Source of the DNA: Gnetum montanum
Taxonomy: Eukaryota > Streptophyta > Gnetopsida > Gnetales > Gnetaceae
Assembly (NCBI GenBank): GCA_015680685.1
Contig: MNCI01004886.1
Coordinates: 63,210-127,209 of the forward strand
Length of the DNA: 64,000 nucleotides
Reading direction: 5' to 3'
Shown here: positions 12,160-21,503 of the stretch, piece after piece
Position numbering within the stretch: the first letter of the stretch is position 1
Layout of the letters: every line of letters begins with the position of its first letter
Notes under the pieces: generated by a model
Seen by the model: the letters and a program-made list of their open reading frames with translations, nothing else
The model's database searches: none
Told to the model about the DNA's origin: nothing
Made by a program: the position numbers and the translations under genes

Positions 12160-14134
12160 ATTCAACTTCTTTGTGGCCAACTCTATCATGCAATGGAGAA
12201 TGGTACTTAGGAGAAGTTTATCAATTTTGGAAAAATAAGGAGGATTATGGAATAGTCAAGATTGAAAGAGTCATAGTGTCTTCTTCAGTGGAAGCAATTG
12301 CAAAGGTACTAAATATTTCTAACATCAAAGTAAATATTACACATATATACACAAAATTTGACAATAAGGCAAAGAAATTATGACTACAAAGGACCTATGA
12401 AAAAGTAGATAAAGAATATAGTGAATTGTTTGCTAAGGAGAAAATATATTTCAAGATTAAAACTTACCATATTTTTCCCACTAAAAGACTAAACTAAATT
12501 TTTGCCTATGCTGCCAAAGGAAGCATCATTTTCATGGGGAAATTCAATGCAAACATGACTCATTTATTGTTTTTAGAAATTCAAAGAAGATTTGAAAGAA
12601 AAGAAGGTAGGGAAATTCACTTTTCCATTCCCTTACCTCATTAGAAGGTTGTGCAAGAAAGTAAGAATTCTAGATTATATCAATGATGTTCTATGCAAGG
12701 CCCAGAATGCATCTTATGCTAAAACATTAAAGCCAATGCCTCCAAAGAAAGATTAGTTGGAGAAGCCACCAGGCATTGAGGAAGCCATGAGATCTACACT
12801 TGTAGGAAACACAATAGCCATGGGATAAGAGCAAGTAGGGCCTAATGAATTAATGCTAGCTAGTGATAAACCTAAATTAAGTGCTCCACTAGCACAATAA
12901 GACTATCGACCTTCAATGAGCTGCTTACAACATATTGTTGAAACCATAAGCTAGGGAAATAGGGAAGGTTTTGTAATGTTCAAAGTAAGTGATAATTTTG
13001 TAAGGCCTACAATATCAACAGGACCTGCTAGTGGTCAACTATCTTTACAAGCAGGAGACGATGAAGATTGGGCACAACAAATTTCTAAGAATACTACATC
13101 CTTTTAGGTCATGTTGGAGATAGGAGAAGGAGCCACAATCATGATAATGCAACACCACAATGCAACAGGAGTAGCATAGGTGATCATGAATCATATTAAG
13201 AAATCATGTAATGTTTCCATTGTGCCACCAACAAATATTACTAGCACTAGAGACGTTGAAATGATTGCGAGTACATCCATGGCCCCACATGAATACAAAG
13301 ACATGCTAGATTAGCTATTGTAGATAGGCTAAGTAATGCAGAATCTTTTTGATATCCCCAATGATATCATTGCAATATAGTAATATCTAATTTCAATATA
13401 GGAAAAGCTAGTAATGGAAGAAACTAGAGTTGAACCTGCAAAGAACGAAGTGTAGAGGCTCCAAGTAGAATTAGCTACTTAAGAGTAGAAAGACAAAACC
13501 CTACACAACACATCGTGAAACAAGCTAGATTAATTCAAAACTAAGCACGTAGCCCAACTTGTGGCCATAAATATTCAAGTAGAGATGAAAAGGGAAAAGG
13601 CAACACGGAATGCCTCCGTGGTAAAAGCTCAAACATATGCTCATGCCAAAGCGCTAACTGCCCTTGCAGAAGAAAACAAAGAATCGCTATTCAAAATACA
13701 AGGTTGATTGATATAGAAAAGCAAAATAATGTACTAGAAGAGAGTATTCATCAACTCAGCAAACAATTTGCCAGAGTCAACTAAGATATGTAGAAATTGA
13801 CCAAAGAGTATAGAATCCTATCAATAGAGGAAGTCCACCCAATCTGCCAAAAGTTAGCTATTGAGATTAGTGTATGCAAAAATGAGGCCAAAAGGCATGA
13901 AAGGCTCAAAGAGCACTTCAAAGACTAGGTTGGCATGTACAAACAGATCAATGAAAAAGAAATCAAGTTGGCTAAAGCCAAAATCAGTTCCATCACTACG
14001 CAAACACCTGACTAGCAGCCAATCTTGGATGGACTTACCCATGTGCAACAAGCAGAGATTAAGAATAAATATCTACATATTAAGGACTTAACGGAATACA
14101 TGGGGTTAGCAAACCTTTGTTATGCTAACTTAGC
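12160..14134 (+). pseudogene. Gamma1 extra ORF after integrase (coiled-coil protein), first part
   Basis: Not a standard retroelement protein. The open piece 12171-12383 (LWPTLSCNGEWYLGEVYQFW...) matches the minus-strand frame of alpha1 at 50.4-50.75 kb, so this is a real family protein. Downstream is a long charged, Gln/Lys/Glu-rich heptad-like stretch to 14134, for example MKREKATRNASVVKAQTY near 13590. Athila/Tat elements are known to carry extra ORFs of uncertain role here. The frame is interrupted by stops and by beta1, and resumes at 27655. Confidence 0.6.
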
Positions 14135-14139
14135 CATGT
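14135..14139 (+). repeat. Target-site duplication of beta1 (left)
   Basis: catgt here and catgt at 27650-27654. Joining the flanks restores continuous coiled-coil coding potential of the gamma1 extra ORF. Confidence 0.93.
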
Positions 14140-14340
14140 TGATGAGTGTCGAGGTACCCCTACACTCAACCATACGAATACAAGCGTAACACGCACGATC
14201 CGATCGAACTCCGCAGACTAAGTGCCTACATGCCTCATGGAACACTTAAGGTTAATTATTCGTTATCTTCCCAGACTTACTTCTATTTGTCACTATGTAT
14301 GGTTAAGTAAGTCTGAGATATATGATTTTTATAGCTTTTT

Positions 14341-14341
14341 N
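14341..14341. other. Single-N contig join with duplicated flanks
   Basis: A 44-base stretch (starting gtatggttaagtaagtctga) ends directly before the N and is repeated starting three bases after it. Confidence 0.8.
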
Positions 14342-14686
14342 GTGTATGGTTAAGTAAGTCTGAGATATATGATTTTTATAGCTTTTTCTGTTTTATCTCC
14401 TATGCTATTGAGGTGAAGGGTTGAAGAGACTAATTAGCTAACTAACTAAGTCTGAATTAACCTAGTGTCAGCATCCATTCCCACTTACCATTCACACCCT
14501 GAACCATTGCAACCGTGGTTACCAAACGCTAGTCGTTGCTGGGATCACCATGCGTAACGCACATGCTCGAAGTGGTCGTACTGAGGCACTTAACTAGGAG
14601 AGAAGGGTTGAGAGAGATTTAATAACTAAGAAAGCATTTAAATGAAGAATAATAAATAATAGTAAATAAAGTCCTGATTAACCTAT

Positions 14687-14691
14687 TCCAT
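14687..14691 (+). repeat. Target-site duplication of beta2 (left)
   Basis: tccat here and at 21233-21237. The undisrupted LTR at 27.29 kb reads cctattccatgcactac, showing one tccat before insertion. Confidence 0.93.
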
Positions 14692-15522
14692 TGATGGGAC
14701 GTGATATCGCGGCTGTTGCGATATCGCATCCCTCACGATATTGCGTCTTCCCCTGCGATATCGCGTACATGATATCGCAGTGCACCGTCATATCTATAAA
14801 TAAGAGGCGACTCTCCCTTGTTTCATCATCCTAGGCTTAGATCGTAGTGAAACTCTGGTAGATTGATTACTCTAGAGATAGAATATTTTCCATGTGCCTT
14901 TAGTAGGAGTCCTAAAGTGAACGAATCTTTATTCGAGCAAACATTGTACCTGAACACAAGTTTGTGTACGGCAATAAAGACGAGCTTCTTGGATAACCCT
15001 TGTAGTGCATGGAATAGGCTAATTAGGATTTATTTATTGTTATTTACTATTTTCCATTTAAATGCTTTCTTAGGAATTAAATATTTCTCAACCCTTCACT
15101 CCTAGTTAAGTGCCTCAGTACGAGCACTTCGAGCACGTGTGTTACGCGTGGTGATCCTAACAACGACTAGGGTTTGGTAACCACAGTTGCATTGGTTCAC
15201 GGTGTGTATGGTAAGTGGGAACAGATGTTGACGCTAGGTTAATTTAGACTTAGTTCATTAATTAGAGTTTGTTAATTATTTTCTTCAACCCTTCACCTCA
15301 CTAGCATAGAAGATAAAACAGAAAAAGCTATAAAAATCATATACCTCAAACTTACTTAACCATACATCGTGACAAATACATGTAAGTCTGGGAAGACAAT
15401 GAATAATTAACCTTAAGTGTTCCATGAGGCGTGTAGGCACTTAGTCTGCGAAGTTCAACCGGATCGCATGTGTTACGCTCATATTCGTACGGTTGAGTGT
15501 AGGGGTACCTCGCCACTTGTCA
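14692..15522 (+). repeat. Beta2 5' LTR
   Basis: 831 bp. It starts tgatgggacgtgatatcgcg and ends ggggtacctcgccacttgtca. U3 carries five GATATC/GATATT motifs (14700-14785) just upstream of the TATA box tatctataaataagag (14793-14809). Confidence 0.93.
14796..14804 (+). promoter_or_regulatory. TATA box in beta2 5' LTR
   Basis: ctataaataagagg is conserved at the same place in the other LTRs, for example near 57266 and 20910, and in alpha near 52957. It is the likely core promoter for element transcription. Confidence 0.75.
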
Positions 15523-15523
15523 T

Positions 15524-15541
15524 TGGCGCCGTTGCCAGGGA
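15524..15541 (+). promoter_or_regulatory. Primer-binding site, tRNA-Asp type
   Basis: tggcgccgttgccaggga starts two bases after the LTR and matches the complement of the plant tRNA-Asp 3' end (TGGCGCCGTTGCCGGGGA) at 17 of 18 bases. tRNA-Asp priming is known for Athila/Tat elements. Confidence 0.88.
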
Positions 15542-15664
15542 ATAAGTGTTTGTGCGCTAAGTAGAACATAAGAGATCATTCACATCATTGGGAGCTTAAA
15601 ATAACCTTAGGGTTAATTAAACAAAAAATTATATAATGGTTAAATAGCACACCGATAAGACATA

Positions 15665-17990
15665 ATGTCTTCTTCTTCTTTTCACAAGAGTAATTCACCA
15701 CCTAGGGATAATACAAAGAACAGTTGGCAATCAAAAACACATAACCTAAATCCACCAGTTCCTCAACAATATAAGGTGGAATATACTCATCCCGATGAGT
15801 ATATACCTAATTTTACTTTTATCCTCCATTAGGATGAACAGATGCGCTGAAGAGACTTGCAAGGTAACATTGTGTTACCTTTAGATCGTGTAGTCCCCAA
15901 CATGATCCTCCGTGCTTTGGCACAGATCGGCATGCCTCAACTTTATGTTGAATATGTTATAGGAGATTTTGACACAAGGGATTATCATCCCATAGAATCA
16001 CAACGTATGAGGGACTCAAGGTAGGAGAGCCAACATACACTATTGAAGGGCAAAGAGGTCCCGCACATTCTAAGTGAAATTGAAGATGGTGAACCACTCA
16101 TAATAGGTTCTCTATCAAAAGATGTTCCCCCTCCTAACGATAGCAAGGAGGTAGGGTATCAAAACCTACACTCCATGATACACAACCCTGATTCTGATCC
16201 CTGTGAACACCAGTTGTTCACAGAGGGAATAACAACATATGACAAGGACAGGCACTCAGATCGTCATCACGATCGGGGCCGAACCCACAGAAGAGAAGGT
16301 AGGAAACATCGTCATGGCAATGGTTCTCCTTCTTCTTCCCCTTCTTCACATTATTCAGCCTCTCCTTCCACCTTTGGGTGCAATCATAGAGAGCATAATG
16401 GTAAGGATAGAGGTAGGCAAAATGAGAGACCTCGATGGGAAAGTTGAGAGAGAGGACAAGGGCATGAATGAAGGGAAAGTAGGGAACAATGTAGACATCA
16501 TAGACATCATGAAAGAGATGATCATGATGAACCTCTACTTGCCACCCGAAGCATGTTGAATATAACGAAGGCTGTAAGAATACCAACAAGGCATTTAAAG
16601 GATAGTCGGATCAAGGGCTTAGACATGAACAATATCCCACGCTTTGAAGGGGATACAACGTTGATCCACAAAATCATTTACAGGCATTCCACGATGCTTG
16701 CCCCTTGCAAAACATAGAGAACAAGTGGCAGAAACTAAAGTTGTTTCCTAGGACACTCATCAAGAAAGCAGAGAGTTGGTACCACTCCTTAGAGCAAGAA
16801 ACCATTAGGAGGTGGAGTATGATGTTAGAACTCTTCAACGATAAATATCAGACGTACTCCAGAGTGTCTAACTTGCGTAAGCAGATCCAAGGCTGGAAGC
16901 AAGGTAATCATGAACCCTTGGATGCTGCCATGGGCCACTACTATGCACTGTTACATCGTTGCCCGGGCCATGGTTACGCTCAGCGGGATCAACTCCGCCA
17001 CATCGTAAATGGGCTAAGATATGAAACTAGGAGAACCCTTGGGACTTATGCCCAAGGGAGACTATCAGAACTTAGATCCCATGAAATTCATTGCTTGTTG
17101 GAACAAGTAGCCAAAGAAGAAGGGGAGCTACGAAAAAGAGAGAGTGCAGAAGAATTTAACCGCGATCCTTCCCTTAGAAAGAAGGGAGTGAAATTTTGTG
17201 ATGAAGAGGATGAGTCACCACTTGAAGAGATGGTGAACAGAAAAACCTTGTCGATTCAAAAGCTAACAACAGAAGTATCAGCTAAGGTGGATCAATTGTG
17301 GGATTCCTTAGACTCTAGACTTGAAATTATCTTGAAAATCGTAGAAGAGTCTAAGGTGGAACAAATTAGTGACAAAGATAAGAAAAAGAGGCGAGATTTA
17401 GGCCCTGCACATAACAAGGGTAAGGGGAAAACTACTATCTCCGATGAGGTTCTAGATTCAGATACAGATGATGACGGTGGATGTGAGATCTGCAAATATG
17501 ACCATCCTAAGGGATGTAGTCCAATCATCTCACATCTACAGGAGTCTAGGGTGTATGCACTCAACCCGAGACTTAACCAACGGCAAACACCCCGAAGGTT
17601 ACCTTATCCCCAAGGTAACCCAAGGCAGTTCCACCAACTATTAACGCACTATCCAAGTGGAACTCCACCACAAGCCATCGGGCAACATCAGCAATGGTAA
17701 TACCCACAGTCATGGGGGATGCCACTGCTGAAACAACAGTACCCTTATCGGCAACCAGATCCATATGGATATTATGTGCAGCAACTGATTTCTCCAAGTG
17801 ACTCTATGGGTCACAAAACTCCCCAACATCACTACCAAGTGACTCTATGGTTCACACAACTGTAAAAAGAGAAGACCTTTCTTTAGAACCAAAAGCTTAG
17901 ACAAGCTCTCACCACAACAAGCAGTTGAGCCTATGTACGCTCCTCTGACAAACAATACTTCGGAGCTCCTTTCAATCCAACAACAGAGCT
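15665..17990 (+). pseudogene. Beta2 gag (gag-pro polyprotein, N-terminal part)
   Basis: Gag starts at the ATG at 15665 (MSSSSFHKSNSPP). An N-terminal domain carries EYTHPDEYIPNFTFIL and a RALAQIGMPQLYVEY segment. A basic/Ser-rich region (HRDRHHDRG-type, 16240-16400) follows. The Retrotrans_gag core is open in 16705-17700 (331 codons): LKLFPRTLIKKAESWYHSLE, LELFNDKYQTYSRVSNLRKQ, HRCPGHGYAQRDQLRHIVNG. The zinc knuckle CEICKYDHPKGC (about 17480-17516) has unusual CX2CX3HX3C spacing. A Pro/Gln/Tyr-rich tail ends near YPQSWGMP. Stops at about 15830, 15850 and 16022 and a frameshift near 16450 make it non-functional as it stands. Confidence 0.88.
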
Positions 17991-17999
17991 TCGCGCATA

Positions 18000-18838
18000 T
18001 GATTATGTTAATGCATACCGTAACCGACTAGATCAAGGTAGGTCACCTTCCCAGGAAAGTATCTGACCCTGGAAGTCCGTTAATCTACCTCCAAGTCACC
18101 GAGAACGAACTACATACGGCTCTTCTTAGCTTAGGTTTTGGAGTCAACTTAATTTCACGAGAAATGTATCAAGCCTGGAACTTGCCCCAACTCAAGAAGA
18201 GCAATATCCAACTAGAGCTAGCTGACCAGTCCATCATCATTCCCTTGGGATTGGTGGAGGACATCGTCACCACTGTGTGTGGTTGGTCATACCCAGTTAA
18301 TTTCCTGGTGATTGAAGTTAACAACAATGAAGGGGACTTCCCAATTATAATGGGAAGAGCATGGCTAAGCACAATAGACGCATGCCTAGGGATCCGTGAT
18401 CTTTCCTTGGAGATATCTAAGGTAAATATTTATCGAAATATCGAGAAGAAGAAAGTTCCATGCATCACATACAGTGATTCATCGGGTAATGACATGGAGG
18501 AATGCACAACATCTCCTCCATGCAACAGGTGTGCCCTTGATACTGTGAGATAAAGATGCCTGTATGTAGCAACCACACAACCAGTAGAAGACACCCCATG
18601 GTTGACAGTTGATCAAGAAAGCAGCCCATCAACATGCATGGAACAAACTGGGGGAACAACTCATGCTAACAACGAAGGCATAGATACCTTGGAATATGAG
18701 CGTCGCCAACTTCCACCCCTTAATCTAAGAACATCAATGGGGAGAAGTTGGGCACTTCTACGAAATTCAAACAGGTGCTCATTATTTCAGATCTCTCCCT
18801 TTCCATTCAGTCATGGGGGAGACGACCACCTATGCTGA
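18000..18838 (+). pseudogene. Beta2 retropepsin-like protease, active-site Asp lost
   Basis: Continues the gag-pro polyprotein. It is readable from LPRKVSDPGSPLIYLQV through ALLSLGFGVNLISREMY to IIMGRAWLSTIDACLGIRDL (open frame 18164-18553). The active-site block has Ser where beta1 has Asp (AILDLGFGVN), so catalysis would be lost. A Cys-rich segment (CTTSPPCNRCAL, about 18508-18543) and a stop near 18551 follow. The polyprotein then ends at PFSHGGDDHLC and a stop (18838). No RT follows. Confidence 0.83.
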
Positions 18839-20798
18839 TCATTGGAGGCCCTCAGTTCTGTTTAGTTTTTTTACATGTTTTTGTTTTACACATTTTTCTT
18901 TTACAAGTTTTTGTTTTACACATTTTTGTTTTACAAATTTTTTTCTTACACATTTTTGTTTTAGAAATTTCTTTAACTTTTCTTGTTTTTGTTTTACAAC
19001 ATCATTATACTTTTTCATTTTTTGTGTGTGCGTGCGTTATCCACCCTGTAAGTTTGTCACCCAATAAATGTTCTTCCCGATGGTATGAACTATTTTTCAT
19101 TAATTGCCAATGTTTGGTTTTTACCTTTAAGTCGTGATGTTGATACTAAGGTATGTTTTTTTTGATATAGCAGGCAATGAGTCCACTTTATCCATCCATC
19201 CACAAGTTTTATGGTCTCTCTCGGCTTGGAAATATACAGTCCTTTTCTAATAAGAACTATAACGAATCGGTGATTGGGCAATTCTCAAACTAAGGAACAA
19301 CTCAAGGATTGAAAAGGGTGTGACTTCAAAGGAACTTGATGTATTTGTGTTGGTCATTCTATTGGGTTCTTGTATGTTTTCTTCTTGAGTTTTCTTGCCA
19401 TTTTGATGTTACCCAATTATCGGAAGCTAAGTAAATAAAAATAAGAAGTCTTTGTATGGTGTGGTTCTCAAGCATAAAAACACAAAACACAAAAAAAAAC
19501 AAAAAAAAAACAAAAATAAAAGAGAAAAAAAAAGAGAGAGAGAAAATGAGAATTCAAAGCACACCCCTTAGACGAAATAATCATTTGGGCTACAAGCACT
19601 GGTTATGGAACTACAATATAAGGTTTCATCTAACTAAGGCCCTTCTCGCTTCCCATTCTCTCCTCCTTGTTTCGTCGGAATGGTGGTGGCTCTTGGGTGA
19701 AGGCATTCCTATCACTTCAAGAGGATGGATTGGTCAAGTGCATTGATGTGAAGTCACTGGATGTGGTTTGTTTGAAGCTAGATTTGGAATGAGATTTACT
19801 AAGTCACATTAATCATGAAACACACAAGGGACTGTACACCACCTTGTTCTTGGGATTCCATTTCATTCTCTTTTCTCCATCCTTCTCTCCATTGTTCACC
19901 TCATTGCCGGTTGTATCATTAGTGTATATTTTAGTTGATGCATTATTTTCTTTTTGGTAAATTCTTGTGGTTAATACTTTAACTCTTGTTCCAAATGACA
20001 TTCTCAGAGCCTACAGACTCTTTGAATGTGGGTTTGTCAGGGCATTAAGGGCATGAGCCTACTTTGGGGAGGACCCACTGACATTCCTATTTGGTGCACC
20101 AATTAAATTCTTTTCCCTAACATTTTTGCAATCTATTTTATTTTGTTCATTTCCATCTTGACATTCATATCATCGATGTTATAGTTGTCTCTTTTTATCT
20201 ATATTTCTTATTCCTTTTCTTTCTCCATTCTAACGCTACTGGAGGTTCACGATTAGTCATGGGGGTACGGGGCCCAATTTTTTTGATTTTCTCCTAACCC
20301 CTACACCTTCGGTAGTCATCATTTATATATCTCTAGATCTGCAATCAGCCATACCACAACTTAGCCAATGGACTTACACCGAAGCAAGGTATCAATCACA
20401 TGATGATTCATTTACCCTTGCTAATATAAGACTGTGTTGTGCGTACAGATGACGATCATGCAACAACCGATCGGATCTAGAGGGAACACTTGAAATGGAG
20501 CAATGTTGAAGCAGCTATGCAAGGAGCAAGATCGATGGTGCGCTTACGGATGGACAATAAAAGGCGCAATCTTGGCGTTGGTAGTAGCAAAACTTCTTTC
20601 TCTCTCTCTTTCTCAGCTGCCAAATGAGGCCTGATGTCAATGTAATAAGGTGTTCACCCTTGTTGTCATGAACACCATTTTTTTGTGTCTTGTAATGATG
20701 ATCCATTTACATGTCATCCCATTAGTTCCATTTGAGTCAATAATCCTATACCTTCCTGATATTATTGAAAGGAACTCGAGGACGAGTTTTCATTTAGT
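18839..20798 (+). other. Beta2 conserved noncoding module in place of pol
   Basis: About 2 kb with no retroelement coding. The contents recur in the same order in beta1 (reverse strand, 21.5-23.4 kb) and in part in beta3 (63.04-64.0 kb): a TTTTGTTTTACACA-type array; a block around tccatccatccacaag; acgaaataatcatttgggct; a block around 20015-20082 with actttggggaggacccact; attagtcatgggggtacgg near 20251; and a short Ser/Leu-coding remnant near 20450-20620. Conservation across copies suggests cis-acting functions. Confidence 0.75.
18863..18985 (+). repeat. TTTTGTTTTACACA low-complexity array
   Basis: Six or more imperfect repeats of about 15-16 bases (ttttgttttacacattt and variants). The equivalent array is at 23285-23395 (reverse) and, shorter, at 63070-63125. 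Confidence 0.8.
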
Positions 20799-20808
20799 CA
20801 AGGGGGTA
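20797..20808 (+). promoter_or_regulatory. Polypurine tract of beta2
   Basis: gtcaagggggta directly abuts the 3' LTR start tgatgggacacg, the position expected of the plus-strand primer for reverse transcription. Confidence 0.85.
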
Positions 20809-21232
20809 TGATGGGACACGATATTGCATGGGCCGTGATATCGTGACCGTCGCGATAACGCATCCCTCATGATATCTGGTACGCGATATCGCGGTGCACC
20901 ATTATATCTATAAATAAGAGGTGGCTCTCCCTTGTTTCATCATCTTAGGCTTAGACCGTAGTGAAACTCTGGTAGATTGATCACTCTAGAGATAGAATAT
21001 TTAACCTCACTAGCATAGGAGATAAAACAAAAAAAAGCTATAAAAATCATATACCTCAGAATTACTTAACCATACACCGTGACAAATACAAGTAAGTCTG
21101 GGATGACAACGAATAACTAACCTTAAGTGTTCCATGAGGCATGTAGGCACTTAGTCTGCGGAGTTTGACCGGATCGCGCATGTTACGCTCGTATTCGTAT
21201 GGTTGAGTGTAGGGGTACCTCGCTACTCATCA
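20809..21232 (+). repeat. Beta2 3' LTR with about 400-bp internal deletion
   Basis: Only 424 bp against 831 bp in the 5' LTR. The sequence passes from the agagatagaatattt point (equivalent to about 14886) straight to aacctcactagcatagg (equivalent to about 15295). Both ends and the target duplication are intact, so the deletion is internal. Confidence 0.88.
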
Positions 21233-21237
21233 TCCAT

Positions 21238-21485
21238 GAACTACAAGGTTTATCCAAGAAGTTTGTCTTTATTGTTGTACACAAAATTGTCTTCAGGTAC
21301 AATGTTTGCTCAAATAAAGATCCGTTCACTTTGGAGCTCCTATTGTGAGCACATGGAAAATATTCCATCTTTGGAGAGGTAAAATTACCAGAGTTTCCCT
21401 AAGGGCTAGATCTAGATGAGAAACAAAGGGAGAGCCACCTCTTATTTATAGACTTGACGGCGGACCGCGATATCGCGTCCCATCA
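21238..21485 (-). repeat. Beta1 3' LTR, inner part
   Basis: Continues 14140-14691 after the beta2 insertion and ends ...gatatcgcgtcccatca. Only one GATATC motif remains here, against seven in the partner LTR at 27.5-27.65 kb. Confidence 0.88.
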
Positions 21486-21503
21486 TACCCCCATGACTGA
21501 ATG
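21486..21503 (-). promoter_or_regulatory. Polypurine tract of beta1
   Basis: Plus-strand tacccccatgactgaatg follows the LTR end. On the sense (minus) strand it is a cattcagtcatgggggta tract abutting the 3' LTR. Confidence 0.82.

Larger units (their letters stand above)
14140..14691 (-). repeat. Beta1 3' LTR, outer part (interrupted by beta2)
   Basis: Starts tgatgagtgtcgaggtaccc. It continues after beta2 at 21238-21485. Around the single N at 14341 the same 44 bases occur on both sides (14297-14340 and 14344-14387), which looks like an unmerged contig overlap rather than biology. Confidence 0.9.
14692..21232 (+). mobile_element. Beta2: gag-protease Ty3/gypsy element without RT or integrase
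   Basis: A 6541-bp plus-strand element nested in the beta1 3' LTR with perfect tccat target duplications. Layout: 5' LTR 14692-15522, PBS 15524-15541, gag 15665-17990, protease about 18000-18838, noncoding 18839-20798, PPT 20797-20808, truncated 3' LTR 20809-21232. No RT, RNase H or integrase coding is visible in any frame after the protease. It is the youngest member of the nest by position. Confidence 0.93.

Noticed and set aside
13854-14051. 65-codon minus and 76-codon plus frames near 13.9 kb
   Set aside because: Shadows of the decayed coiled-coil extra ORF of gamma1.
18748-19137. 129-codon frame rich in Phe/Val/Leu after the beta2 protease
   Set aside because: Translation of the TTTTGTTTTACACA array. 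A membrane-protein look is produced by low complexity.
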